From: Amoeboaphelidium occidentale | Lineage: Eukaryota > Aphelidiomycota > Aphelidea | Length of the DNA: 64,000 nt | Direction: 5' to 3' | Assembly (NCBI GenBank): GCA_023515795.1 | Contig: JALGPX010000001.1 | Span: 62,001-126,000, forward strand | In this document: in pieces, positions 19,301 to 29,285 of the stretch | How positions within the stretch are numbered: position 1 is the stretch's first letter | Layout: each line of letters starts with the position of its first letter | Program-made: the position numbers and the translations under genes | Notes under the pieces: model-generated | What the model was told of the DNA's origin: nothing | Database searches by the model: none | The model's input: only the letters and a program-made list of their open reading frames with translations

Positions 19301-19602
19301 TACACTTGTCGAGTATGTCTCTTCGAATAATCAAACGGAGTCATATTGTCAACAGGGAACGGAAACGTAGAAGGGTCATAGTAAGTAATTCCAGAGGGGC
19401 TTTTCTGTCCCGGAGTGTTTTCAGATGGCAGTCCATGTAAGCGTGGTGTTGCTAAGTGTTGCACCTCAAACATGTAATCAAAGGAACCATAATTCCAAAT
19501 AAACCAGCTAATTAATACAGCGAATGGGAGAGCAAGCACAGAAACCGTTACGAATGCCGGCAAGGAAGTTCCGGTAGAATGTTTATCACGCTGCGACTTC
19601 AT
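16339..19602 (-). CDS. Membrane-anchored TolB-like beta-propeller plus amidohydrolase protein
   Basis: The 1087-residue intronless protein starts MKSQRDKHSTG. A single membrane segment near residues 15-38 (LPAFVTVSVLALPFAVLISW) suggests a type II anchor. Residues of about 90-680 carry TolB/WD40-like propeller repeats (for example YSPDGTKIAFVSDANG, LSRDGKYLAYV, LSPDGTLCAFIE). The C-terminal third is a metal-dependent amidohydrolase (GLIDSHAHS near residue 750, AIAVKSYMQQ, HTTQEHSFP, LAGAHGEIPG). Such fusions are known as predicted amidohydrolases of unknown substrate. I prefer the ATG at 19602 to the one at 19713, because the latter overlaps the preceding PYM gene; 73 bp separate that stop from this start. 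Confidence 0.8.
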   Translation of the reverse strand: MKSQRDKHSTGTSLPAFVTVSVLALPFAVLISWFIWNYGSFDYMFEVQHLATPRLHGLPSENTPGQKSPSGITYYDPSTFPFPVDNMTPFDYSKRHTRQVYFTTKETTWTYIDISPDSETLLFDVLGDIYTVPIEGGRAVPLVHGVPLEKQATYSPDGTKIAFVSDANGCDAIWVLDLTRRNLSWPVTTYQYEIMRHPIWLNNNEIIAIYAQSGLGKFMVARYSIHPPFKSKIYDYLGQVELYEEPAVVPDTNILYYSSGPRNYEVTPTRDFFAIYKVDLETGASFRVDDGSRPVLSRDGKYLAYVKRIGFETCLMLKRTDSFESTILYKLLNHDSQTSYMRMFGSYPNFKFYPNTPSAVPTHLIFWADGKILKLNIKNPSDVRIIPITVDVYMRIAPAVANQRVHVDSFDGTLADSMKYINVKSVRGIQISRGRAGARIIRFISLGKTFENNLDNLQTEPTPSQFDELPFENTQFGFSFLSLSSLPGVKSSTHELPFHVQSVTLSVTQDVMFVSVPPGGRIDHKVILPQKEFVNNEESPARVFALNLFSLQQDETVGQIYAPMASIIKLSPDGTLCAFIEFSEIYVVKVSDIPEVGGYKVVQARSRTPMKVQQFIYRVSRHGGLEPTFFEKSLFYIQGSKLYEVELEKLFETTPSVKFQESVPLKMHDLSFQYAVSTYGGYRVFYDATIVTMDQKNTTIKNGAMVIQGNRIVYVGPKDAFPYETIASNPRYLEEITINCHGGIIIPGLIDSHAHSILSEEDWTYEIQLAYGVTTIFDPSSDNQLIFERAERSKAGLLKSPRIFSTGQVLVGFPYPYFHQPIFDDQDALDAVRRQKAFGAIAVKSYMQQCRSQTNRILDAARKEGLSVVPEGGMAYYFNLGYFIDGHTTQEHSFPISHLYGDVIGLLGRNNTAYVPTLTVAYGDLFGKTFWLSESNLYDEEKFMRFFPESYKSVFNFYRRQKADATRDYSFINVSASAHKGTKAGLQVLAGAHGEIPGIGLIWELFMLVQGGFTPLEAIQAATIHPAQTHGMFHDIGSLEKSKLADFVIFPPGADVISDIKQMKNAKYVVKDGVVYDADTLEIFELN

Positions 19603-19675
19603 CAAAAATGTTCCTATGAAAGAAACCTGATTCTGCAACAACAGGGAGAATACAAAAGATTCTATTAGAAATATA

Positions 19676-20261
19676 TCACAAAGAAAGCGAACGAAGCTGC
19701 TCCAGTAATTCATCCTCTTTCGATAATTTCTCTAGTTGATCTTCGTTCAGAGGTTCACCAGATGCTTTCTTCTCCCGTATTAGCGCGATCTGCCGTAGCT
19801 TCTTCTCTATACTCTTTTTGATCTTTGCATCATCTTTCGTTTCTTCTAATGCTGCCTCTGTTAGAGGACTCTCTGTGCCTTCATGGCTCTCTGTTCGTTC
19901 GCGATCTTCAAACTTTTTGAGTCTTCGCTTCTCGTTCTTCTTCTGTGCCTTTGACTTTGCTGTGCTCTGCTCGTCACTTTGTGAATTCTGTTGCGGTAGA
20001 GCTGCCCCTACTACGCCCTGTGCCCATAAATTCTTTGGCTCCTGATACTTTGGATGCGTATACTTTTGTACATCTTCCGGTGCTATGTAGCCTAGATAGA
20101 TGTTAATTGGCACCATTTACCACGCAGTAATCCATACCATCCCGTACTCTTCGCTCTTTCCGTATTGTTCCATCAGGTCTACGTGAAGCTGCAATTACTT
20201 TCTCGCCCTTTTCGTTTAGGGTTATTCCAGCAAAGGAGTTCTGATCTTTTGATGCACTCAT
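19676..20261 (-). CDS. PYM1: PYM, partner of Y14-Mago (exon junction complex disassembly factor)
   Basis: PYM binds the Y14-Mago heterodimer and the 48S preinitiation complex and removes exon junction complexes during translation. I join exon 1 (20138-20261) and exon 2 (19676-20091) across a 46-nt intron (GTATGG...TATCTAG) for 179 residues. Exon 1 encodes the Mago-Y14-binding N-terminus (FAGITLNEKGEKVIAASRRP, DGTIRKERRVRDG). The splice gives RRVRDG|YIAPEDVQKY, the expected continuation. The C-terminal half is a charged helical region with KSKAQKKNEKRRLKK. The gene runs in tandem just upstream of the amidohydrolase gene. Its presence suggests the organism keeps an exon junction complex despite its very short introns. 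Confidence 0.88.
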
Positions 20262-20724
20262 AATTCAAAGAAGATGTACCCCACTAACGATCTCAGTAGC
20301 GCGCATTCACACTTAAATTGCGTGGACCACTTAGCCAAGCAGTCCTGAAACAGCGTTTAAAGATAAGCCACACAATCAACATATGCAATCACTTGTGTAA
20401 CTGAGTGTTTGATACAATAACACAGTGCAAGGAATCCTCCGTTATTCGCGCATTGATAAAGGGAAAGAAGGTAAGAATTCTATTTAATGGTTTTCGGTTG
20501 CCTGGTTCTTAGCTAATAACGCTCGATTCCTTTGCTGTTACAGAATTGTTACGGCGATCAAGCATCGCTCTGCAACTGCAACCGAAAATCAGAAAAATTT
20601 TCGCAGACTAATTATTCTTCATTTATAGATTTATTATTGCTTCTTCTGCTAATACGACTTCTACTGATAACACGAATAATTCTTCTACTTTATAACTTCT
20701 TTGTAATTGTGATATTTCTTATTT
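20262..20724. promoter_or_regulatory. Divergent intergenic region between PYM and the PUF/RRM gene
   Basis: About 460 bp separate the two start codons. A possible 5'-UTR intron for the PUF gene runs from 20471 (GTAAGAATTC) to 20543 (GCTGTTACAG), 73 nt, with the branch-like GCTAATAAC inside. The sequence just before the PUF start is T-rich. I see no RNA gene. Confidence 0.4.
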
Positions 20725-23361
20725 ATGGACGAAAAAGACAAAGTTAATTATTCTTTACACAACAACTCCTCTTCTTTATCGCGAGATTATCCTGGGAATT
20801 CACCGCCGCTATCTTTTGGGTCATCGAAAACTGGAGCGTATTTGAATGCGAAGACGGCACAGTCGCGCGCGTTGAGTATTTCCAGCGTTCTGATGAGTGA
20901 TTACGACGTGTCTCCGCGTGGATCGCCGCTACTTGGGAAAGTTTCGCCATTCTCGCCAACACTAACTGCAACTACAGCCACTACGAACTCCCCTCAGGCT
21001 TATTACAGCCCACGATTATCAGTTGCACCTGGACCTCTACCTCCTGTTATTGGCGACACTCATTTATCTCTTTCCTGCTCCAGTAATAATGGTCTTTCAT
21101 GCCATGTTCCTATGAATACTATTAACAACAATGGCTCTAATGGTTTGTCGAAATCTATTAATGGAATGCCTAGCAATCATCAGCATCCATATGGTCCAGA
21201 CTCTTTGTTTGGTATGCCGAATTGGAATAGTCCAGTCATATCGAAAATGTCTTCACCTTCTACTGGTTTTCCCTCTGTTTCTGCTGTTGGTGCCAGGAAT
21301 GGAGCTGATCAAGATTTCTCCTTATCTGTTACCAGGACTCTGGATTTGCTTGGCTTGAACGATGATTATGCTGGTGATTTGAAGGATGACGAACTCAGTG
21401 TTTTATTGTCTGGTCAGACTACAAAGTCTGCTGTAACTACGTCTGATGGCGCAGTGTCCCGTGTTTTATTTATTCAAGGAAATGGTCTTAATGAGAATGA
21501 TGTAATGTTATCGTTAAAAAAGTTTGGCACGATCGAGTCGGTTAACGTTAATGCTGACAGGAAAGGCGCTTTTGTGACTTTTACTTCGATGGATAGCGCT
21601 GTTGAAGCAAAGAAAATGACTCAGAAAATTGGTCTGATCCCTGTAATTATTTCTTATTCAAAAGCTGCTGAATCCTCTGCTACAAGAACTTTGCTAGTGT
21701 ATAATGTCCCAGCTCAAGCTAATAACGATCGCTTTGTTGCCATGTTTGAAAGATTTGGACCGTTGGAAACTTATCGTTTGAATCCTTCAAACAACTCTGC
21801 ATTTTTTTCTTTTGTGAATGGCGACGATGCTTTGAAAGCATCGAAAGAAACAAATGGCTGCATCATTGAAGGTCTGGCTATCAATGTTATTATGGCATCT
21901 TCGAAAAATCCTCTCTCTACCGAATCTAGCCCAAGGCTCTCTCAACTTTCATCATCTCCTTCGCTGGTCAGTCAGCGTCTGTTTGAACATCCAAACTTAT
22001 CATCGTCTTCGAAATGGTCAGACATTCCGTCTCAGCAAGAATCTCCTTCTGATCAAAGCCTTGATGTTCCTTTCAATGGATTTCCTGATGCCAATTTATA
22101 TCATTATGTTGATCATATTCCTATCCTTAAACATATTCAAATTCACGGAGAAGCTAAATCCCATTCAATGGATCCAGGCCATTTGAGAGAGCTAAAGAGA
22201 AAGTTGGAGCTTTCTCATACAACTCAGAGAGATATTGATTTGATTTTCGAAGAGATGATTTCTGAGATTGTCGAGTTATCAACTGACGGCTTTGGTAATA
22301 CAGTTGTTCAGAAGTTAATTGAAAGATGTTCTGATCAGCAACGTTTGAGAATTATCGAAGCATGTGCTCCTCAGTTGGCATCAATTGGTGTTCACAAGAA
22401 TGGCACTTGGGTTGTTCAGAAGATGATGGACTTTGCTAAAACTAGCAGTCAGATTCACATGCTGTTGAATAATTTGATGCCTTACACTCCTTCCTTAATG
22501 ATGGATCCTTTCGGTAACTACGTTATCCAAGCATGTTTGAAGTTGGGCGCCTTTCGTGATCAGTTCGTATTTGACACAATGTATTTGAAATGTTTGGAAG
22601 TCGGAAGAGGCAAATTTGGCGCACGAGCAATGAGAGCATGTTTGGAAAGTCAAAATGCTACCAAAAGGCAGCAGAAATTGGTTGCTATTGCAGTTATCCG
22701 TCATGCCCTCACTTTAGTGACTGATCCTAATGGTATCCTTCTAATTCATTGGTTGGTTGACAATTCTGAATTAAGTGGAAGATTCAGAGCTCTGGTTGAG
22801 AAAGTATTGCCTCGTGCTCCTTATCTCTCAAATCAAAAGCTTTCTCATGTCGTCATTCTGAAAATATTAGGACAAATGCTGGAGCTTGAACCAAAGAAGG
22901 AATTGATTATGAACGGTTTGTTCAAGGACAATGATTCCATTGCGGCAACAATATTTGGAGGAGAGTCTCCATTTGACAGAAAATCATTTGCAGCTCCTGA
23001 AACTTGTGAATATGGTACATCTATCATTTTGAGGTGTCTACAACTCGAGCAAGATCCAAACACCAAAGCTCAAATGACTGCTCGAGTGAAGATGATTCTG
23101 GAAAAGGCTTTTGGTTCTGAGTTTAACTACAAGAATTTGAATGGAAGAGGACAGTTTTACAAGAGACTTATCGAAGAATTGCAGCAACCAACAGTCACAA
23201 AAAGCTTAGAGTCTTTGCCTAAAAGCCCCTTCATCAACACGAAATTATCAGGTCAGCCCTCTAACAGAACCTCCATCGAAGGATCCCCTTCATTGAAGAA
23301 TGGAATGTTTTATCAAGAGGCCAACTCTAATTCTCAGAGGAGAATTCTTCTTTCTGAGTGA
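20725..23361 (+). CDS. RRM plus PUF-repeat RNA-binding protein, Jsn1/Puf1-like
   Basis: The 878-residue intronless protein has a Ser/Pro/Asn-rich N-terminal third. RRM1 lies near residues 244-310 (RVLFIQGNGLNENDV ... RKGAFVTFTS) and RRM2 near 322-392 (RTLLVYNVPAQANNDRF ... SAFFSFVNGDDAL). PUF repeats occupy about 490-720 (STDGFGNTVVQKLIER, HKNGTWVVQKMMDFA, DPFGNYVIQACLKLG, KFGARAMRACLES, DPNGILLIHWLVDN). RRMs before PUF repeats is the Jsn1/Puf1 and Puf2 layout. Those proteins bind 3' UTRs of mRNAs for membrane and mitochondrial proteins and recruit decay or localisation factors. Some repeats have changed base-contact triads, as is usual in that subfamily. Confidence 0.88.
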   Translation: MDEKDKVNYSLHNNSSSLSRDYPGNSPPLSFGSSKTGAYLNAKTAQSRALSISSVLMSDYDVSPRGSPLLGKVSPFSPTLTATTATTNSPQAYYSPRLSVAPGPLPPVIGDTHLSLSCSSNNGLSCHVPMNTINNNGSNGLSKSINGMPSNHQHPYGPDSLFGMPNWNSPVISKMSSPSTGFPSVSAVGARNGADQDFSLSVTRTLDLLGLNDDYAGDLKDDELSVLLSGQTTKSAVTTSDGAVSRVLFIQGNGLNENDVMLSLKKFGTIESVNVNADRKGAFVTFTSMDSAVEAKKMTQKIGLIPVIISYSKAAESSATRTLLVYNVPAQANNDRFVAMFERFGPLETYRLNPSNNSAFFSFVNGDDALKASKETNGCIIEGLAINVIMASSKNPLSTESSPRLSQLSSSPSLVSQRLFEHPNLSSSSKWSDIPSQQESPSDQSLDVPFNGFPDANLYHYVDHIPILKHIQIHGEAKSHSMDPGHLRELKRKLELSHTTQRDIDLIFEEMISEIVELSTDGFGNTVVQKLIERCSDQQRLRIIEACAPQLASIGVHKNGTWVVQKMMDFAKTSSQIHMLLNNLMPYTPSLMMDPFGNYVIQACLKLGAFRDQFVFDTMYLKCLEVGRGKFGARAMRACLESQNATKRQQKLVAIAVIRHALTLVTDPNGILLIHWLVDNSELSGRFRALVEKVLPRAPYLSNQKLSHVVILKILGQMLELEPKKELIMNGLFKDNDSIAATIFGGESPFDRKSFAAPETCEYGTSIILRCLQLEQDPNTKAQMTARVKMILEKAFGSEFNYKNLNGRGQFYKRLIEELQQPTVTKSLESLPKSPFINTKLSGQPSNRTSIEGSPSLKNGMFYQEANSNSQRRILLSE

Positions 23362-23450
23362 TGCTTTTTATCAGTCTTTCGGTAGTAATTGAAATTTGAA
23401 TAAAAACCAATAATCTTATGAGTTATATTATCTTTCTAGAAGAGGTAAGC

Positions 23451-25004
23451 TCACTTTGCCTCAATGACACTTTGTTGAGGAGCCTTTGGCTTATTTTTAC
23501 TTCGCCGCTTCTTCGCATTAGTTCTTAGAATCTTTTTATCTTTGCTATCCAATTCTTCTTGCGTTTTAAGCTCTCTTTCATTCTTGACTGATTTGTGCAT
23601 TTCTTGCGGAGCCAACAGTTTTTCGTTACTCACAGCCACAGGAATAGCCTCTTCCATTTCAATTGTGCTGATTTCAATAGGGTTAACCCTGAGTTCAAGC
23701 TTGGCTGGTTTCGGAGTGTAATGAAAGTTAGATAGAGAATTCAGCTTGTAAGAAAGCTTATGCAATGCCTGTTCAATCTCAAGATGCTCCTTGGTTTTCT
23801 TGGGACCTTCAACAACACCTGATGCCGACGCTGCCTCCTTTCTAAACTCATCTTCATAAACTTTAGCTAGAGATTCCGGCTTTCTTGACAAACTATCATC
23901 AACGATTTGTCGCTCGTTTGTATACTTTTTCTCTTCATATTTCCGAACCAAATCATCAAAACTGTTGTTTAAGATTCTTTGCTTAATCAATTCATCCAAG
24001 GAATTGGTTACTTGCTCAGTTATAACAGGGGCAGGTTTAGCAGCATAGTCGAATTCAAGAACTTCTTCCAATAAACTGTTCACTGGTCTTTGTTTACTTG
24101 AAGTTTCACCTTTAAGCTGCCAGTCTTTTTCCTTAACCAACTCCTCTTCAATTTCCTTTATCTTTGCATCCATTTTCTTTTGCTTCTTTTCGAATGAAGA
24201 TAAATGAGCATTTTCATCGTCAGAGGAATCTGCAAACAAATTGCTCGTCTTCTGATTCTCTTCTTGCTCCAAGTTTTCAACGACGCTGTCAAAATCGCTT
24301 TCGTCTTTGCGCTCAAACTTTTTCTTCCCCTCGGTGGCTGAAGGTTCTCCGTCAAAGAAATCTTCGTATTTAAGATTTTCTGCTTCAGCATCGCTACCGC
24401 TTTCAAGAAATTCCGTTGGGTCTCTAGAAAAGTCGATATCGTCAAAGTTTTCACCTTCTTCGTCTTCATCCGAGGAATCTTTCTTAACGCCATCATCATT
24501 ATCTTGCTCGTCTTCTTCGTCTGCAGGGAATTTTTCCGCGACATCGTGCTCCTCATCAAAGTCATCCATCTCAGCAAAACCTTCTTCTTCGCTTACTTCT
24601 TCATCATCTTCTGAACACAGGGATGCATCAATGCCACTGTCAAGAGCGCCATCAGACTCTTCAGAACGCATGTAATCCTCCTTATCAGAAGATCCAATAT
24701 CATTTGCTATTTGATCAAGCTTTTCTCCAAAGACAGGAACCAACAAGGCGTTCCTTAACTGAATCTGCGCCCAAATCTGCTCTTCGTCAAAGCCATCCGT
24801 GTATAAAGTATCCAGATTACGCGTAGAAGAATCTGCCAGGATCGTGTCCAAAGCCCAAATTTCTTTTGTTACTTGTAGCCACGCCTCAGGATTATGATCA
24901 TCTGCAGTTTTATCTTCACTAAGCCTTCTGATCTTTTGTATCTGACCGCTAAGAGCGTCTTGTTCTTTTGTGGGTGCTGCCGCTGAACGCTTTGAGTTTT
25001 TCAT
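23451..25004 (-). CDS. MPP10: U3 snoRNP protein Mpp10
   Basis: Mpp10 is a core component of the U3 snoRNP/SSU processome needed for 18S rRNA maturation, and it acts with Imp3 and Imp4 in the nucleolus. The 517-residue intronless protein has several very acidic tracts (about residues 100-240). The Mpp10 core follows, with SSFEKKQKKMDAKIKEIEEEL, KDWQLKGETSSKQRPVNSLL and LDELIKQRILNNSFDDLVRK. The C-terminal third is basic. I start at MKNSKRSAAAP. The longer open frame upstream begins with TTG and would reach within one base of the neighbouring start. The ATG lies 28 bp from the ATG of the divergent mitochondrial bL19 gene. Confidence 0.92.
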   Translation of the reverse strand: MKNSKRSAAAPTKEQDALSGQIQKIRRLSEDKTADDHNPEAWLQVTKEIWALDTILADSSTRNLDTLYTDGFDEEQIWAQIQLRNALLVPVFGEKLDQIANDIGSSDKEDYMRSEESDGALDSGIDASLCSEDDEEVSEEEGFAEMDDFDEEHDVAEKFPADEEDEQDNDDGVKKDSSDEDEEGENFDDIDFSRDPTEFLESGSDAEAENLKYEDFFDGEPSATEGKKKFERKDESDFDSVVENLEQEENQKTSNLFADSSDDENAHLSSFEKKQKKMDAKIKEIEEELVKEKDWQLKGETSSKQRPVNSLLEEVLEFDYAAKPAPVITEQVTNSLDELIKQRILNNSFDDLVRKYEEKKYTNERQIVDDSLSRKPESLAKVYEDEFRKEAASASGVVEGPKKTKEHLEIEQALHKLSYKLNSLSNFHYTPKPAKLELRVNPIEISTIEMEEAIPVAVSNEKLLAPQEMHKSVKNERELKTQEELDSKDKKILRTNAKKRRSKNKPKAPQQSVIEAK

Positions 25005-25032
25005 ATAGACAAAAACTTTTGATCCGCTCAAA

Positions 25033-25712
25033 ATGCTGAAATTGGCACGACAACTACGACAGGTTTCCTATACGAAATACGGTGAAGCATATTCAAGTAA
25101 GTTAATCGGTGTGCAGTCGGTTTTTATATTTTAGAACCAAAGGACGTGTTTGCTAAAGAACTGTATCATCCTGTTCTTGGAAAATATCTATCAGAGCAAC
25201 CTGCAGAACATCCATTACCGGTATTGTCAAAGAAGCATGCAGGTGTAGATCATGTAAAACTGTATGGAAGAGATCTCATGAAAGCATTACGAAATCATCA
25301 CGCTCAGCACTACGGAACCGTTAATCAGGACAAGATATCGCTTTTTAAGAAGGATTCTGCTGATAGACTTGCATTGGGGCAGTGTGTTTTAATCAAGAGG
25401 AAGTTATCTGTCACTTCTGCACAGTCTGATCTGTTTTACGGTGTTGTTATTGAATTGGAGGGTGGCGCAAACAATCCAAATTCCTTTGTTAGACTTCGAT
25501 CAAGTTTGCTTGGTGTTGGTGTGGAGATGAAGATTCCCGTGTTTTCTCCATTGGTCGAGAAGATTGTCATACTCAAGAAGCCAAAGAAGGAGATCCAAGG
25601 CCCTAATTTGCTCGGTTTAAGGGATAATCCAGATGGTTTGAAGGAATTCATGGAACCAGCTTGGCTGAGTGAAAAAGGTCGTATAATGTTACATAAACAA
25701 TACAGAAAGTGA
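25033..25712 (+). CDS. IMG1: Mitochondrial ribosomal protein bL19m
   Basis: This is a large-subunit protein of the mitochondrial ribosome. I join 25033-25096 and 25135-25712 across a 38-nt intron (GTAAGT...ATTTTAG) for 213 residues. Exon 1 gives a basic, mitochondrial-targeting-like N-terminus (MLKLARQLRQVSYTKY). The bL19 fold is seen in LGQCVLIKRKL, DLFYGVVIELEGG, FVRLRSSLLGVGVEMKIPVFS and PLVEKIVILKKP. The stop codon TGA overlaps an AATAAA signal (25712-25717), and the convergent MSH6 gene ends 16 bp away. The start is chosen because it is the only ATG giving a splice-compatible exon. Confidence 0.88.
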
Positions 25713-25728
25713 ATAAAAACTGATTTAA

Positions 25729-28700
25729 TTAACTGCTTTCACAATATCTGGTCTTTGCGTTAGACCATAGCTTCAATAAAACTGTCTTCTGGTCAACAGA
25801 TATTTTCTTATCGGCATCAAGCTTCAGCTTCGATAAAAGACTGACCAATGTCTGTGCATCTTCTCTGACTAGCAAATTTTGACTTCTGCATCCAAATGCT
25901 TTGTTTGCGACAACATCGGATGTTCCAACAGCTCCAATCCATCCTTTGGTACCAAATCTTTCATTTGCAGCATCTTCTGCTCTCCTGACAATATCAATTG
26001 GTATACCACTCATCTTGGCAACATTCATGCCATAACTCTTTTCTGAGTATCCGTCTTTTAGTTTGTACAAAAACATTACTTCCTTTTTGACATCATCCAC
26101 AACACAGTCCATATGCATCACTTTTACTGATGGAGACGGAGCCAATTTCTTGTATTCATAGTTCAGTAAACCATAGTGAGTGGAAAACAGTCCCATACAT
26201 TGTTTCTTAATTGATAAGTAATTCAATACCGAGTATGCTATGCCGTATCCATCAAAAGTAGAGGTACCTCTCCCCAATTCGTCCAAAATAACCAAAGAAT
26301 CACTTGTTGCTTGTGCCATAATCTTGGAAGTTTCTGATAGCTCCACCATAAAAGTAGATTGCCCTGCCAAGATGTTGTCATTTGCTCCTATTCTCGTAAA
26401 AATTCTGTCAACCACCGTCATTTCACATTCACTAGCAGGGATGTAACAACCGACATGAGCCAAAATAACGGCAATACATGTTTGTCTGAGTAAAGTTGAT
26501 TTGCCTCCCATATTTGGACCACTCAAAAGGATCATGTTTGCCTCATTTCCGCCTACAAGTTAAATAACTTGGTTAGAATATTATTACCGAGATGAATGTC
26601 ATTAGGAATAAAGACATTGTTGTTGTAATTATTATTGATCAAACAAGGATGTCTCAGATTCTTGAACATAATCATTGAATTGCCATTGATCATCTTCTTA
26701 TCCAGGAACACTGGCCTGCAAGCATCTCCATTGGACATTCCCTTCAATTGGGATGAAACCTTTGCCAAGGATAATAAACAATCAATGTCACCTAAATTCT
26801 TTGCAATAATTGAAATTTCAACAGCAAATGCATTCAATTTGTCAAGGTATCTGTTCAACAATTCGCCTCTAACAGAGTTCAATGTCTCTTGTGCTTCTTG
26901 GTACTCTTTGACTTTATCAACCAAGAATGGCGAGTAGTATCTTACAACAGCTTTGGATGAAGACTTAGTGGCCCAATTAGATGGAACCTTAACTGCGTAC
27001 TTTGCAGGGAATTGTAACTGAAAGATTTCCTTTCCAATGTCTCTGTATTCAAGTTCTTTGCATTGGAATTTTTCCCTTACATCTGCAAGGTGTTTGTTGA
27101 GTTCGTTGACAATCTTCTTGTTGACTGCAACTATATCGTCGTAATCTTGTTCAAAGCCTTCAAATATTTCTAGCTCGCCGTCTTTGGCTTTCTTGATATC
27201 GAAAGACGAACCGATACGCTTCAATTCAGCGCCAAGTTTTTCTTTACATGCTAAGATCTCATCAATATTCTGCATCAGCAATGAATTTTCCGAATCTTGG
27301 AGTTCATTCTTGAACGATTCAATCTTATTCAATACCGTTCTCAAACTTTCAATAAATCCAGGATAGTCTTTTAATCTCAGCTTTCGTGCCATACAGCGAC
27401 TCAGCAACCGTTCGAAATCAGGACATTTCTTCAAGACCTTTTCGATTTCAATGGTGCTAGTCTTCATCAGCAAGTCAACAGAGTTCAGCCTTTGTTCGAT
27501 CTTTTGAGTATCTTGCAGAGGATGACATATCCACTTCTTCAGTTTTCTCTTTCCAAACGGCGTTAGGCAATGATTAATCAGCTCAAATAAAGACCCTTCT
27601 TTGGTTCCTTCTGTAGTTTCAAATATTTCCAAATTAATAAGACTTTGTCCATCAAGAACCATTGAAGTTTTACTCTCAAGAATATCGTAATACTTGATAT
27701 TCTCATGCTTGATCAGAGCCTCATCCAACTTCAGCTGTGAAAGATACCAAACCAAACCTCCAAAAGCTGAAACAGATTCATTGTTTCCCTTCAATAGATC
27801 CGGCAATTCCTTGAAGTACGAACAACGCAATACTTCTTCTTGAGTTCTTTTCGCATCCCAGAATTCATCATTAACTTTCAATCCATTCCATGAAGCATCT
27901 TCACCACACAAATTCTTGAGTAACTTTTTCGTCTGAACAGAAAGCTTTCCTCTTTCATAAACAATTTCTTTAACATTAATCTGAACTAACAGAGTTTCCA
28001 ATAGAGACCTGTCTAAATCATCTTCAAATTCACTCAAAAAGAAATGACCAGTCGAAGTATCGACAAAACAAACACCAAACAGAACTTTTGAAGGAGAATC
28101 AACATTAACACATTCTTTCAGTGACAAACAGTAAATGCTATCATCACCAGGAAGCAGTTCAGGATCAACAAGTGTTCCTGCAGTCAGAACTTGAGTTAAT
28201 TCTCTTCTCACAATATCATCCTTCTTCTTCACATCTCGCTCTCTCATTTCTTTACCCAAGGCAGTTTCCATCTGTTCAACTCTGGCAACTTTGTATCCTT
28301 TCGCAATAAATTTGCTTGCCCAAAAGTGAAAAGAATATTCTGGCACACCAACCATACTCATTGCACCACGATCTGTCAGTTTCAAATCAAACAACCGACT
28401 TCCAAGCTCGGCATCATTACAGAATAATTCATAGAACTTTCCTTTCTGAAAGAAAAGAACGGTATCATAATTATTTCTCTTGATCTCCCAGTATTGTTTC
28501 TCAAACGGCGTGGCCTTCTCAAAGAATGATTTTGGAACTTTAAGAGTTCGTGGATCGTAATCAGGATCACCAACAGGACGCCCATTCGCATCTCGAATAT
28601 TTTCTTCCAACAGAAATGTGTACTTTTCTTCCTGCTTAGCGAGAAATGTTTCCTTTCGCTGCTGTTTCTTGTCCTTTTCGAAAGAGAATGAGTCTAACTT

Positions 28701-29285
28701 TGACGAAGCAGAAGCTGATGGTTTGAATAACGAAGTTGAGCGCGCGGAAGATACGGACGCTCTTGAAGAAGTGTTGCGCGGCGTCTGAAACGGAACAGCC
28801 CTCAGCNNNNNNNNNNNNNNNNNNNNNGAAGCAGAAGCTGATGGTTTGAATGTCGAAGTTGAGCGCGCGGAAGATACGGACGCTCTTGAAGAAGTGTTGC
28901 GCGGCGTCTGAAACGGAACAGCCCTCAGCCCAACAGTTTTCTCCAGAACAGCTTCAGACTGATCATCATCATCATCATCAATAACAACAACTTGCGGAAC
29001 TTTAGAGGAACCAGTGACGTCATCATCTTCATCATCAGAAACCATAATCTTCTTCTTCTTTACTCCGCCGCTTTGCTGTAACGACTTCGGTTCCAGTGGT
29101 CGTTTGAAGTTTTCCTTTGTCGTGGAACTGAACGGTATCGCATTCTTCTTTGCAGATGTAACAAAAGACTTTGTCGCACTGGAAGCCACCACAGAATTAT
29201 TTCCACTCGAAGGCGGAATCCCCGTCTGTTTTGGTCTATTTGAGGGTGTTTTAAAGAAGGAAGTGATCGAAGCTTGTTTCGGCAT
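25729..29285 (-). CDS. MSH6: DNA mismatch repair protein Msh6
   Basis: Msh6 pairs with Msh2 (MutS-alpha) to recognise base mismatches and small loops in the nucleus. I join 26588-29285 and 25729-26552 across a 35-nt intron (GTAATA...AACTTGTAG) for about 1173 residues, including eight unknown ones. A PCNA-interacting motif opens the protein (QASITSFF). The mismatch-binding domain has KGKFYELF, the Phe-X-Glu wedge typical of Msh6. The ATPase has Walker [10 protein letters not shown] near residue 911 and Walker [16 protein letters not shown]. The splice falls just before Walker A. A block of 21 Ns at 28807-28827 sits between two near-identical 102-bp copies in the disordered N-terminal region, so true length may be about 41 residues shorter. 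Confidence 0.93.
28705..28929. repeat. 102-bp direct duplication flanking a 21-N gap inside MSH6 (likely assembly artefact)
   Basis: Bases 28705-28806 and 28828-28929 are identical except for two adjacent positions and are separated by 21 Ns at 28807-28827. The unit plus gap is 123 bp, so the reading frame is preserved. The duplicated segment encodes a Ser/Arg-rich part of the disordered N-terminal region. A gap with a repeated contig end is the simplest reading, although a real coding tandem repeat cannot be excluded. Confidence 0.85.

Noticed and set aside
19603-19713. Longer N-terminus of the amidohydrolase
   Set aside because: It overlaps the C-terminal coding part of the PYM gene on the same strand and lacks family support.
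28966-28981. Trinucleotide repeat (CAT)n in MSH6
   Set aside because: It encodes a short Asp run in a disordered region and is ordinary coding low complexity.
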